Assembly: GCF_011378905.1 (NCBI RefSeq)
Contig: NZ_WTPY01000009.1
Span: 62,001-126,000 of the forward strand
Length of the DNA: 64,000 bases
Origin: Paraglaciecola sp. 20A4
Lineage (GTDB): Bacteria; Pseudomonadota; Gammaproteobacteria; Enterobacterales; Alteromonadaceae
Direction of reading: 5' to 3'
Part shown: piece after piece, positions 19,336-28,679 of the stretch
Position numbering within the stretch: the first letter of the stretch is position 1
Layout: every line of letters begins with the position of its first letter
Translations under genes and position numbers: made by a program
The notes under the pieces: model-generated
Seen by the model: only the letters and a program-made list of their open reading frames with translations
The model's database searches: none
Told to the model about the DNA's origin: nothing

Positions 19336-21687
19336 TTAGTCACTAACCGGCCCAGCAATATCAGACGAAGTATTCTTTAGCATCGGCAAGGGAATATGCT
19401 TAAGTGAAATAGTTCGGGACATAAATCCTGAAATAAAGAACAGCACTAACAGCATAAAATGCAAAATACAGAAGCGGAAAAACATCTGCGTTTCAGACAA
19501 TAAACTATCCCGGGCAGGACTTAACAGAAACTGCAGGCCAGAAAAGACTCTGCCGTATTTAATGATCACGTCTTGCAAGCCGTGCTGTATTAAGTAATAC
19601 CCTATAGGCGCAGACACTAAGGTCAAAATAGCATGACCAGTAATACGCAAAAGAGTGGCTGAATAGGCGTTTTTAATCCACCAAGCCGTCATGTAAACCA
19701 GCATCAAACAGTACATCACGATATAAAGCAGCTTAAATGAGTGACCTTCGTTGGGCAGCAATTCAATAATATTATCGGTACCCGCTTGAACGACCACAAT
19801 GAAGTACGACAGAGGTAAAATTAGAAACGCATATATCAGAGTGAACGCCAAACGACTCGACTTAAATGCGATTGATTGACTTGATGTTAACCAACTATAA
19901 ACTAACAAAAATGCTGACGAGATAGGCAGATAAAAACCTAAAAAACGATACCCGAGCTCAAGATAATGCGACTGTTCGCGCCAAGTAGGATAACCCAAAA
20001 TATCGTAAAGACTTTCATTAGGAAAAGTCACGTAAAACAAGTTAAACACTAATAGGCAATGTGCAATAGTCGCTGACAGCATGATTAGCGCTGAAGTTCT
20101 TTTTACCGCGATAAGTTTATCAAGCACGATGGGAGGCAGCGCAAATGCCACAATTAAAGACAAAGCCATAAGGGCCGAACTCAACCATACGAAATCTTGA
20201 TTAAACAGCTCTTTAATATTATAGGGTGTGCGTTCGTCACCGTGTATCAGATATAGCGAAACGGTAATGAAAAATAGCACCAGTAACACATAATATTTTT
20301 TGTAGTTCTGCCAAGCCTCAACGTCATGTGTCTCGGTTGTTTTTTTGTTGGAATGCAAAACGTACACTTTTATACCTAAATATAAACCGAGTAAATTTAA
20401 TGCCACATCGCTCGCCACTGCGACCTTGTTAATAATGAAGATTTGAAGTAATTCAAGGCCGAATAAAAAAGCAACCGCGAGCAAATAGGCAATCATGCGA
20501 TGACTCTTTGCAAAGGTATATTTGTTTAAAATTGACGCCACAAGTAAACCCAAAGGAACGACTAACAATACTTTTCTGAGTAATTGCGTAACCGCCTGCA
20601 AAGGCCCCTCACGCCAGTAGGTTTCTAATGGAACAGAGAAGAAACCTTGAAAATTACTAAATAAAGCCGCTTTACTTTGTACTAATTCAAATGGGTATAC
20701 AGCAAAGAAAAACAACATTAGGCACCAAAGTACCAACACAGACTCTTGGCCAAACAATGAAAATGACATCGGGGGCTGGGTGTTTAACCGCTCACTCTGT
20801 GCCTCATTGGGTGCCTTATTCTGTGCTACATAAATGCGTTGCTTAACAAATAACTTTATCGCAATAGCGGCACCAATAAATGCACTGACAATATCGGTCG
20901 TATCGGTATACCGGCTTAACACTAAAAGTTGTGCTAACTCAATGCCCAGCGCATAAAACACACACAGTTTTAGAATATATTCAGCATTGTATTTGCCACT
21001 TTGAATATACAACCAAGCAATAAAACCCCATAGGAATATGTCTGACACTATCCCAAATACGCCTTCGTTAATTGAAAATGTAAACGACGCAAATGGAATA
21101 ATCGATATTCTGTCCTCTTGCCATTTGTTATAAATTTCTACTGGGCTAATAGATAAGTCCAACGGCATTAAGCTGTAAATAACCAAGACCGCTAAAGTAA
21201 CATTGGCATAGGTTATCCATTTGTTTTTGCCGCCATAACGATTAAGTTTATTCACCACTTTAATAAACTTAACCCGCGTAAATAAATACACAACATAGCT
21301 CAGTAGCATGCCCAGTAATTGAGCAATCACATCTTTGAATGATGACACCCGCTCATTCAAAAACAGCTGGGCGAACTCAATTCCCATAGATAACAACATC
21401 AAGCCCGCACAGATTAATAGAAGCTGTAATACACGCAGAAAAGGGACTTTTTGACGCTCAATGATGAATAGAAGTAGGTATGACAGGGGCATAAACAGCA
21501 AAAAATTGGTAAACCAATCGGATCGATTAACAATGCCAAAATCGAATTTTTTAAGCTGGCTAAATGCCTGCGTGGCGTCAGCCATCGACAGCTGGTTAAC
21601 ATTAAAGGGTACTAAGCTGCCGAATATGACAAATATGGTATAGAACAGGGTTAATTTGATCAGTAACGCTTTATCTCGCTGTAACAA
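19336..21687 (-). CDS. Large membrane protein with three VanZ-like units
   Basis: A 783-residue integral membrane protein starting at TTG 21687 with AGGA nine bases before it. Three VanZ-like segments each end in a similar motif: GIEFAQLFLNERVSSFKD at 102-119, GIELAQLLVLSRYTDTTD at 248-265 and GLELLQIFIINKVAVASD at 410-427. A further 300 residues of membrane spans follow, with no family I recognise. Single VanZ-like domains occur in teicoplanin-resistance VanZ and in proteins near exopolysaccharide clusters, but their biochemistry is unsettled. Its position beside an acyltransferase and a PEP-CTERM gene suggests a surface-polysaccharide role. The internal triplication is unusual. Confidence 0.8.
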   Translation of the reverse strand: MLQRDKALLIKLTLFYTIFVIFGSLVPFNVNQLSMADATQAFSQLKKFDFGIVNRSDWFTNFLLFMPLSYLLLFIIERQKVPFLRVLQLLLICAGLMLLSMGIEFAQLFLNERVSSFKDVIAQLLGMLLSYVVYLFTRVKFIKVVNKLNRYGGKNKWITYANVTLAVLVIYSLMPLDLSISPVEIYNKWQEDRISIIPFASFTFSINEGVFGIVSDIFLWGFIAWLYIQSGKYNAEYILKLCVFYALGIELAQLLVLSRYTDTTDIVSAFIGAAIAIKLFVKQRIYVAQNKAPNEAQSERLNTQPPMSFSLFGQESVLVLWCLMLFFFAVYPFELVQSKAALFSNFQGFFSVPLETYWREGPLQAVTQLLRKVLLVVPLGLLVASILNKYTFAKSHRMIAYLLAVAFLFGLELLQIFIINKVAVASDVALNLLGLYLGIKVYVLHSNKKTTETHDVEAWQNYKKYYVLLVLFFITVSLYLIHGDERTPYNIKELFNQDFVWLSSALMALSLIVAFALPPIVLDKLIAVKRTSALIMLSATIAHCLLVFNLFYVTFPNESLYDILGYPTWREQSHYLELGYRFLGFYLPISSAFLLVYSWLTSSQSIAFKSSRLAFTLIYAFLILPLSYFIVVVQAGTDNIIELLPNEGHSFKLLYIVMYCLMLVYMTAWWIKNAYSATLLRITGHAILTLVSAPIGYYLIQHGLQDVIIKYGRVFSGLQFLLSPARDSLLSETQMFFRFCILHFMLLVLFFISGFMSRTISLKHIPLPMLKNTSSDIAGPVSD

Positions 21688-22293
21688 ATTTAATTCATCC
21701 TACGTGGGCATGGTTAAGGTGTTTAATATCAGAATACATTTACATTGCATACTTTAGCGAGGGTATATCACTGCCACGCATAAAAATCGAGTTTAACAAA
21801 CTGGAAGGGCATTTTTATATTGTGGCTTTCTTATAATCAACTTTTAATATAAAAACAGGGGTATATTACCAACCAAGACGAGTATTTATTTTATCTTTTT
21901 TTAAATCGAGTGATTTTGACTCAAGCATATGTTTACCAGCATATTTCCTTCTCTGAATATTGCAAAGAAGGTTAATTAACCACTCTTAAAATACGATAAT
22001 TTAAATTATTTTCATGCCAAAAACCGCTGAAAATTAGTCGCCATTTGGCAACATCACTGTTGCAAAAATAGACATGTCAGTGTATTTTGCTGCCCGAGAT
22101 AATCGTAATATTATTAAGAAAAGCAGTTAGTAGTCCTGACAGAGGAAGTTTTAGTAGTGTTTTATACGAATATAGCAAAACAATGCACGGTAAGTACGTG
22201 TCTCATATTTACCGCAATCAGACTCGTTATCAAGCAACATAAGTTGAATTGTTTTAACGTCGTTAACGCGCCTTATACTGCGGTTCGCTCATT
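21688..22293. other. 606-bp A+T-rich intergenic region
   Basis: No coding frame of note. It separates the divergent VanZ and acyltransferase genes and should contain both promoters. A perfect 6-bp inverted repeat, GCAACA-TCAC-TGTTGC (22048-22063), could be an operator. CTGCCCGAGA near 22091 recurs near 24642 upstream of the PEP-CTERM gene. Neither is proven functional. Confidence 0.4.
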
Positions 22294-24249
22294 ATGAAAT
22301 ACAGAGCAGACATAGACGGTTTAAGAGCTGTCGCCGTTATACTAGTTATTCTATTCCATTCAAAAATTACTTTTTTCCCTGGTGGCTATATTGGGGTAGA
22401 CATATTTTTTGCCATTAGTGGCTTTTTAATCACCTCGATCATTTACCCAAAAATGCAAGCAGGTAATTTTTCGTTCGTCGATTTTTACAAAAGACGGGCC
22501 AGACGCCTTCTACCCGCTAGCATTGCTATGACCTTCGTCACATTAATCGTTTTCGCATTTATGTACCCACCTAATTTATTCCAGGTATTGGCCGATTCTG
22601 CGGTGGCATCTTTGCTATTTTCCTCGAACTTTTATTTTTGGCAAACATCCAGCTACTTTAATCCGAGCTTAGCCCTTCAGCCCCTATTGCACACATGGAG
22701 CCTGAGTGTTGAAGAGCAGTTTTACTTTCTGTTCCCGCTCTCATTGGTTATTTTGTCGTGGCTCAAATTCAAGAAAAACGCCATTCTACTAACGGTAGGT
22801 GCAGCATGTTCAATATCACTGGCACTGGCCTATCTTTATGCGCCTAACAACTTAAGTTTTGTTAGCTTTTATGTGTTGCCTACTCGCTTTTACGAAATGG
22901 GCTTAGGTGCATTATTTGCGATTCACCTGACCCACAAGCCTGATGCATTTAAGACGATAAAATACTTACGTGAAATTGGCCTTGTGTTGGTGGCTATTTC
23001 TGCTTTTCAGTATGATAAGCATTTAGCGTTTCCCAGTTTTTATGCTGTTCTACCCGTGTTAGGTACATTATTGATCCTTATTGATCGCAGCACCTCAGGT
23101 GTTTTATACCGAGTATTGTGTTCTCGTCCTGTTGTGTTCGTTGGGCTGTTGTCCTACTCGCTTTACTTATGGCATTGGCCCATCTGGGTTGCTTTTGAGT
23201 GGATCGTTGGCGATATGTCGGTAATCAATATAGCCGCCTACTTTGTACTTACCTTTGTAGCCGCCTATTGTTCATACCGCTTTATTGAACAACCATTTAG
23301 ACAACCTACTTTTTATCAAGGTGCCTTTAAAAGAACCGGTATGGTGGGTGTTGCTGCCCTTTTGGTCGCCTGCATTTCATTCTTTGTCTCGCAATCCAAT
23401 ACACGGTTACTTCCCATTACCGAAAACAATCTTAGCGAGTACTCAGCAGCATTGGTTAGCGAACCCTTTAGAGATAAATGTACTGATACTAAACGGCTTA
23501 AAGGACAATATTCAGTCTGTGTTGTAAAAGAAGGGGTTAACCCAGAATATTCGATACTGCTTTGGGGCGACTCTCACGCTTCAGCGTTAATGTCAGCGCT
23601 AAACAATTTTTCAGATCGATTTGCTGTGCACGCCATGAATACCTCAGGGTGCCCGAGCTTAGTAGAGACGAAACGCAAAGGAAGCCAAGATTGCTATGAT
23701 CACAATAAATTTATGCAAGCATATTTACTGGACCAAACTAATCACTACGACTTAATTTTAGATGTGAGCGCATGGGACAACTACATCGAATACGAACTGC
23801 TCGAAACTGACATTTCACAAGCTGAAGAAATGCATGCCGCTTTACAAAGAACAATAGAATTTTTTGAAGCCAATAATCTAAAATATGCTTTTGTACCGCA
23901 AATACCCAAGCATGAAACCAATGTTCCCCGGGCCTTCTTCCGTTATCAATTAGGCTTAAATAAGTCTGACGAATTTGTACTTAGAAGTGATTATGACCTC
24001 AAGCTAAAACGCTTTGAAGAAATGCTTTACCCGAGCAAAAATATGATAGCCCTAGACAGCTTTTTTTGTGAAAACGACAAATGCGGTGGCACCAAAAACG
24101 GTGAGATTATGTATAAAGACGCCCATCATATATCCGTTTCAGCAGGAAAAAGCATGAGCTATTATCTTGAAGGCGAAATAGTCAATGCAATCGAAGGAAG
24201 CTCCTCAACCCTTGAAGTATCTGGCGTCCTTGAAGCCTCTGGCGAATAA
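22294..24249 (+). CDS. OafA-type O-acyltransferase with C-terminal SGNH domain
   Basis: Residues 1 to about 340 form an acyltransferase-3 membrane domain with YRADIDGLRAVAV, GVDIFFAISGFL, LHTWSLSVEEQFYFLFP and SYSLYLWHWP. The C-terminal part is an SGNH hydrolase-like domain: GDSHASAL holds the Ser, and DAHHIS the Asp and His. Such two-part proteins move acetyl groups from acetyl-CoA across the inner membrane and attach them to surface glycans in the periplasm. Length (651 residues) is normal and all motifs are present. It is one of three paralogues in this window (also 35573 and 44869). A hairpin follows the stop. Confidence 0.88.
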   Translation: MKYRADIDGLRAVAVILVILFHSKITFFPGGYIGVDIFFAISGFLITSIIYPKMQAGNFSFVDFYKRRARRLLPASIAMTFVTLIVFAFMYPPNLFQVLADSAVASLLFSSNFYFWQTSSYFNPSLALQPLLHTWSLSVEEQFYFLFPLSLVILSWLKFKKNAILLTVGAACSISLALAYLYAPNNLSFVSFYVLPTRFYEMGLGALFAIHLTHKPDAFKTIKYLREIGLVLVAISAFQYDKHLAFPSFYAVLPVLGTLLILIDRSTSGVLYRVLCSRPVVFVGLLSYSLYLWHWPIWVAFEWIVGDMSVINIAAYFVLTFVAAYCSYRFIEQPFRQPTFYQGAFKRTGMVGVAALLVACISFFVSQSNTRLLPITENNLSEYSAALVSEPFRDKCTDTKRLKGQYSVCVVKEGVNPEYSILLWGDSHASALMSALNNFSDRFAVHAMNTSGCPSLVETKRKGSQDCYDHNKFMQAYLLDQTNHYDLILDVSAWDNYIEYELLETDISQAEEMHAALQRTIEFFEANNLKYAFVPQIPKHETNVPRAFFRYQLGLNKSDEFVLRSDYDLKLKRFEEMLYPSKNMIALDSFFCENDKCGGTKNGEIMYKDAHHISVSAGKSMSYYLEGEIVNAIEGSSSTLEVSGVLEASGE

Positions 24250-24934
24250 TAATCTGCCGATGTTTAAATAACATCGGCCTTCCTCTTCCCGCTATTTTTT
24301 TCGTTTTTCTACCTCACTATCCCCTCCCGATTAACTGAGGGCAACAACGCATCTTGCGTCATAGTAAGGCTTTGACTAGATAAGCACAGTATTATTGAAT
24401 CGGAGTAGTAGCGTTTTATTCAGGCGCAACTCAACAGCGGGTTTTAGCTTATAAGTGTTTATTGAAATCTCTTGTTAAAATCTCTTCTTAAAACAACTAG
24501 AAATCACTTCTGTCAAACCACGTCTTGAAACCTCATATTAAGCTAGTTATTGAGTCACTTACTAAGAAAGCGGATTGAACCAGCGATAATTTATTTGTCA
24601 GCGTGGATTGGCATTATAAAAGCGTACTAAGTTGTGACTTACTGCCCGAGAATATTTATTACCGAAGCGAATTGTACCCTACGTAATGCTTAAAAATAAT
24701 GCTCGAGAAGTTTGTTTACCGAGAATTGTCAGCTAAATTTACACCCTACAAAAAATGATAATACCGCTAGACATAACAGATTGAATAGTATGCATTTTTA
24801 TCAAGTGGAATGAATCATGCATTAAATTAAAAACTAATAGCATTTAGTTGTTTTGTACCAGCAAAAATACGTTATTTATTAACCAATATTGGTACAGAAA
24901 TTATATAAACTTGAACTCAGTAGGAACACTGAAT
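24250..24934. other. Long leader region upstream of the PEP-CTERM gene
   Basis: No gene is seen in 670 bp. Two imperfect direct repeats of about 30 bp lie at 24642-24675 and 24699-24728 (shared CGAGAA, TTTACCGA and AATTGT). The second is followed by AAATTTACACCCTAC, and a similar string is found near 28550 upstream of the beta-helix lipoprotein. This suggests regulatory sites for PEP-CTERM-associated genes. Confidence 0.4.
24256..24278 (+). terminator. Hairpin terminator after the first acyltransferase
   Basis: GCCGATGTT at 24256-24264 pairs with AACATCGGC at 24270-24278. T-rich sequence follows but not immediately. Confidence 0.6.
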
Positions 24935-25519
24935 ATGAAATTAAAAAGCTTTTTCGCTACCCTAGGTGCATGTGCATTATTAACTGCCTCTGTAGCAGCT
25001 AACGCGACAGTTATCACCGTAGACAATACTGATGCAGGTTTTACCTCTAGCGGCCTATCATACAGCACTTATGAATCTGGTTTTATAGGTTCTAACTATA
25101 TGGCTGATGCCAGAAACGTATCGGGTGATTTCGCAGTATGGGATCCTACTAGCAGCACTGATTGGCTTGCAGGTGTTTGGACCGTAGAAATGCTTTGGAA
25201 TTCAGGGCCTACTCGAGCAGACAACGCAGCGGTAACAATTGACTCTGGTTCTACTACTGTTAGCACAACGGTAAATCAATTATTAAATGGCGGTATTTGG
25301 AACAACTTGGGCGACTTCAGTTTTGACCTAAGTGGCGCTTCGGTTACGCTAGACGATAGCAATTCAACTTCTGGCCAAAATATTATTGCTGACGCAGTAC
25401 GTTTTACATTGGTGACAGCAGCGGATACTATTTCTGCACCGACTGATGTACCAGCTCCAGGTACCTTGTTAGTATTATTAGCTGCAGCGGCCGGTATCTT
25501 TAGATTACGTCGCAAGTAA
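24935..25519 (+). CDS. PEP-CTERM sorting-domain protein
   Basis: The ATG at 24935 opens a signal peptide (MKLKSFFATLGACALLTASVAANA), so the longer frame from 24848 is not used. The mature part of about 140 residues is rich in Ser, Thr, Asn and Asp with no known domain. The C terminus is a PEP-CTERM signal: VPAPGTLLVLLAAAAGIFRLRRK, that is a proline motif, a membrane span and a basic end. Such proteins are cleaved by an exosortase and are linked with exopolysaccharide and biofilm matrix. No exosortase gene is visible in the window. The PAPGT form replaces the usual PEP. A terminator follows. Confidence 0.87.
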   Translation: MKLKSFFATLGACALLTASVAANATVITVDNTDAGFTSSGLSYSTYESGFIGSNYMADARNVSGDFAVWDPTSSTDWLAGVWTVEMLWNSGPTRADNAAVTIDSGSTTVSTTVNQLLNGGIWNNLGDFSFDLSGASVTLDDSNSTSGQNIIADAVRFTLVTAADTISAPTDVPAPGTLLVLLAAAAGIFRLRRK

Positions 25520-25564
25520 AATAATCGTATTGGGTCGGTATATGAATTAGCCGATCCAGTTTAG

Positions 25565-25601
25565 AAATCCAGCTTGATGCATAATCTCGCTGGATTTTTT
25601 T
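25565..25601 (+). terminator. Rho-independent terminator of the PEP-CTERM gene
   Basis: AAATCCAGC at 25565-25573 pairs with GCTGGATTT at 25589-25597 and is followed by further T residues. Confidence 0.85.
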
Positions 25602-25932
25602 GTTTTAGTGATTGATAAGCGAGCTGCCTCACTTCAATCAATATTATTAGCCTAATGCACACAACATACTCAAGCTAGCGCTAAATGACACCGGCCTTTT
25701 CGCCTCAGAGCGTATAATAAACGGCGTATAACGAATGGCGAATGGCAAGCGGGCACCTACATTTAAAGATAATACCCACCAAGCAGACTTATTATTCTTA
25801 AGCACCTTGCGCTATTTTTGACTGAACTAAAATAGTGGTGCATGCAGCTACCCCCCAAATAGATTAACTTGCTACCATAAGCACATATTGTATGGGCACT
25901 CATAAAGCTAAAAATACTAAGCAGAGGGATAA
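25602..25932. other. Intergenic stretch, nothing recognised
   Basis: The 330 bp between the terminator and the next glycosyltransferase hold no credible frame or repeat. A promoter for the downstream gene is expected, but none could be picked out safely. Confidence 0.4.
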
Positions 25933-27081
25933 ATGCGCGAGAACAAACCGGTGGTAGTCTTTGTTATCAATTCGCTTGGGCTAGGCGGCGCTGAACGCGC
26001 TCTGAGCAATATTTTGCAGACTGCTCCACAACAAGAAGAGTTTGATATTCATGTTGTGTTACTCGACACTGAAAAAGAAAACAGAGTGCTGCCCGAATTT
26101 GTCACCGTGCACAGACTAGACAGTCGCCGATCGTTGATGCGCAGCATCTATTTGTTATCACGAAAACTATCCCAGCTTAAACCTACCGTATGTGTGAGTC
26201 TGCTCGTTCGCTCAAATGTGGCAAATGTGATAGTCAATCGCTTGCTTAACCGTCGCCCCGCTATTATTTGTGAACGCATGCACTTAAGCTCTCATTTGGC
26301 CCTACAGTTCTCTGGTGCAAAGTTGAAATTAAGTAAAATGATACCCAGCTTACTTTATCGCTTTGCCAGCCAAGCACTTGGGGTATCAACCGGCGTCACA
26401 AACGACTTAGTACAGAATTTCAGTGTACCAAAAGAAAAAACCCTGACCATATTCAACCCCTACAACCTTACACAAATATGCCAAGATGGTGAAAAGCCCA
26501 ATGAACTTGCGCTGCAACGCCAATACATAGTGGCAGTGGGTCGATTAACGAAAAGCAAAAACTTCACTGACCTTATCAAAGGTTATTGCGAATCGAATTG
26601 CCCTTACGACTTGGTTATTTTAGGAGACGGCGAAAAGCATGCACGCGCAGAGTTACAAACGCTAATTGACGCAATGGGCGTAAGTGAAAAGGTGCATCTA
26701 GCTGGTTATGCTAAAAATCCGTTTTCGGTCATGAAAAATGCTGAATTTTATATCTCTGCATCCCTTAATGAAGGATTTCCCAATGCGATGTTAGAAGCCA
26801 TGGTATTAGGCTTACCTGTGGTGGCATCAAACTGCGAATCAGGGCCAGCAGAAATCTTAGCCAATGATAACGAATTACATATTAGTAGTATGTATCGCGC
26901 TAAGTACGGCTTACTGGTGCCCATAAAATCGGTCACCAGCTTAACGTCTGCCATTAATGAAATGAGCAACGCTGAAACACAATTACACTATGCGCAAATG
27001 TCACTTCTGCGCAGTAAAGACTTCGAGATACATAAGATAGCCAACGAATATTGGCAGAATTTTCGCTCGTTTATGTCATGA
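25933..27081 (+). CDS. GT4-family glycosyltransferase
   Basis: This 382-residue GT-B enzyme has the N-terminal loop FVINSLGLGGAERALSNIL and the C-terminal nucleotide-binding region VAVGRLTKSKNF with the EX7E-type motif in SASLNEGFPNAMLEAM. It transfers a sugar from a nucleotide sugar to a lipid-linked glycan at the cytoplasmic face. It is a clear paralogue of the product of 51159-52316, sharing the opening INSL.GGGAER and the SNxEGFPN block. GAGGG precedes the ATG. It converges with the next glycosyltransferase gene, 26 bp away. Donor and acceptor cannot be read from sequence. Confidence 0.88.
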   Translation: MRENKPVVVFVINSLGLGGAERALSNILQTAPQQEEFDIHVVLLDTEKENRVLPEFVTVHRLDSRRSLMRSIYLLSRKLSQLKPTVCVSLLVRSNVANVIVNRLLNRRPAIICERMHLSSHLALQFSGAKLKLSKMIPSLLYRFASQALGVSTGVTNDLVQNFSVPKEKTLTIFNPYNLTQICQDGEKPNELALQRQYIVAVGRLTKSKNFTDLIKGYCESNCPYDLVILGDGEKHARAELQTLIDAMGVSEKVHLAGYAKNPFSVMKNAEFYISASLNEGFPNAMLEAMVLGLPVVASNCESGPAEILANDNELHISSMYRAKYGLLVPIKSVTSLTSAINEMSNAETQLHYAQMSLLRSKDFEIHKIANEYWQNFRSFMS

Positions 27082-27107
27082 TTTATTATTAACAAAGGGG
27101 AAAACGG

Positions 27108-28214
27108 CTACAGTGCTTTATACAAAACCTTATGTTTTTCAGCGTTAACAAGCCATGTATTTAAGCGTTGATAAGCAAACGCCTCTCGTGATTGATAAGC
27201 GTTAAAATCGTGCTGTTGCAGAATACTGGCTATCGCATTGATGTCACCAATATTGAAAAAACACGCCTCAGGTAATTTGAATTCTCGGTGTGGTGGAATA
27301 TCTGACAAGGCAATGGGCACACCAGCAGAAAGTGCTTCGGTCACCACTAAACAAAAACCTTCCATATGTGAAGGGTGAATAAACAACGCGGTATTGGTAT
27401 ACAATGTTTTGAGCCGCTCACCCGTTTGATAACCCACAAAAATAATATTTTCAGACGCGTTTAACAGCAAATTTTTTGCATATTGCTCTGCGTGTATCCC
27501 TACCCCACATATAACCAATTTTTTAGTGGGTTGTTTAATTTGCTGATAAGCCGCAATTAATTCATGAAAACCTTTGGTTTCTTCAAGCCGACCTACCGCC
27601 AGAAAATAGCCTTCAGATGTGAGTGAAAATTCCCGTAAAATATCAGACTCATCAATGTGATCGGTGAAGTCTAATGACCCGCCATTTCGAATAGTGATAT
27701 ACCGCGAGGCATTGTTAGGGAAGCGTGTATCCAAATCATCTTTTATGGCCTGGCTGACGCAAATCACATAATGAGCATACCGACAGGCATTACGTTCGCC
27801 TTTAATTAAAAAAGCCCGCCCAAACCGGCCCCACTTAGGCCGTTCGTAGTCAACAGCGTGGTGCGTTACTAATGTTTTAAAACCGAACAAGCGCGCCAGC
27901 GGTGCAAAAAAACCTGGGCCAATACCGTGTAAATGCATAATTTTAGGGTGTATAAACAAGCGAGCGTAAATAATGGAAAACAGCGTATGCAGCAAGGTTT
28001 CTAGGCCTGAGATATCCAAGGAAGGAATATATTTTAGGCTAAGCCCCGCATATTCCCGATGGGCTTTATCCACAGGCTTAACTCGAGTAAACAAGACAAA
28101 GGAATACTCTGGTGCTATTTTCAACAATTGCGGGTAAAGCTGAGCGCAAACGGTTTCAATTCCGCCAATGAAGTTAGGGATATTCCTTGCCCCAATTACG
28201 CACACTGTTGCCAT
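27108..28214 (-). CDS. GT4-family glycosyltransferase (RfaG/RgpA-like)
   Basis: The 368-residue protein starts VCVIGARNIPNFIGGIETVC, the Rossmann opening of a GT4 subgroup, and has the donor site block VGRLEETKGFHELI and SHMEGFCLVVTEALSAGVP. It is the paralogue of the product of 47997-49094 (CAIGLRGIPDVMGGIESHC). Both also share LHLHGIGP/IHLHAIGP and VVTHHG/LVTHHA. It is expected to add one residue to an exopolysaccharide repeat unit. It stands alone on the minus strand between plus-strand genes, which suggests rearrangement in this half of the region. Confidence 0.86.
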   Translation of the reverse strand: MATVCVIGARNIPNFIGGIETVCAQLYPQLLKIAPEYSFVLFTRVKPVDKAHREYAGLSLKYIPSLDISGLETLLHTLFSIIYARLFIHPKIMHLHGIGPGFFAPLARLFGFKTLVTHHAVDYERPKWGRFGRAFLIKGERNACRYAHYVICVSQAIKDDLDTRFPNNASRYITIRNGGSLDFTDHIDESDILREFSLTSEGYFLAVGRLEETKGFHELIAAYQQIKQPTKKLVICGVGIHAEQYAKNLLLNASENIIFVGYQTGERLKTLYTNTALFIHPSHMEGFCLVVTEALSAGVPIALSDIPPHREFKLPEACFFNIGDINAIASILQQHDFNAYQSREAFAYQRLNTWLVNAEKHKVLYKAL

Positions 28215-28248
28215 TTAAGTTGGTACTCCATTACTGCAAAACGTCATC

Positions 28249-28278
28249 ATTATTTTATGATGAATTATTTTATGATGG
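28249..28278. repeat. 15-bp tandem repeat upstream of the minus-strand glycosyltransferase
   Basis: ATTATTTTATGATGA at 28249-28263 is repeated immediately at 28264-28278 with one difference in the last base. It lies 35 bp upstream of the minus-strand start codon, in its likely promoter region. Confidence 0.6.
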
Positions 28279-28679
28279 TTGTTCAGACTCATGTGCTTAA
28301 TGAGTACACATAGTCAAACCGACTAGCGCAAAAATATTAACATAATCAAAACAGCAATATGATATCAGTAAGCAGTATTTTATTACTGCGATTTTTTGCT
28401 AAATCATTGAAAAATAAATGCCTAATATAAGTTCGTGAGCAACACGAGAAACCTCATAATTTCATTTCAGTGCATTTATTGAATCGAAAACGCTAAAAAT
28501 TTAAGTTACAAAAGACTAACGATTAGCACACAAAAACGCAACAAAGGTAAATTTTACACCCTAACAATAATATTAACTTATACTAACTTCATGCAAGTCA
28601 ACGAATGTACGTTGCTTTGTTAAATGCCCCTTGTCACACTCACGCTCTCGCAGTTTTTAAGTAACCCACAGGAGTACTT
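28279..28679. other. 400-bp intergenic region before the beta-helix lipoprotein gene
   Basis: Contains no credible gene. The string TAAATTTTACACCCTAACAA near 28547-28566 resembles AAATTTACACCCTAC near 24735 upstream of the PEP-CTERM gene. An AGGAG Shine-Dalgarno lies just before the lipoprotein ATG. Confidence 0.35.

Noticed and set aside
22048-22063. GCAACA-TCAC-TGTTGC palindrome as a specific operator
   Set aside because: A single 6-bp inverted repeat in an A+T-rich gap without a second copy; only mentioned as a possibility.
24883-24900. TTGGTACAGAAATTAT as a sigma-54 promoter for the PEP-CTERM gene
   Set aside because: The -24 part is close to consensus but the -12 GC is missing, so the match is too weak.
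27588-27598. CTACCGCC (reverse of an ops element GGCGGTAG)
   Set aside because: It lies inside the glycosyltransferase coding sequence, where it encodes the conserved AVGRL motif.
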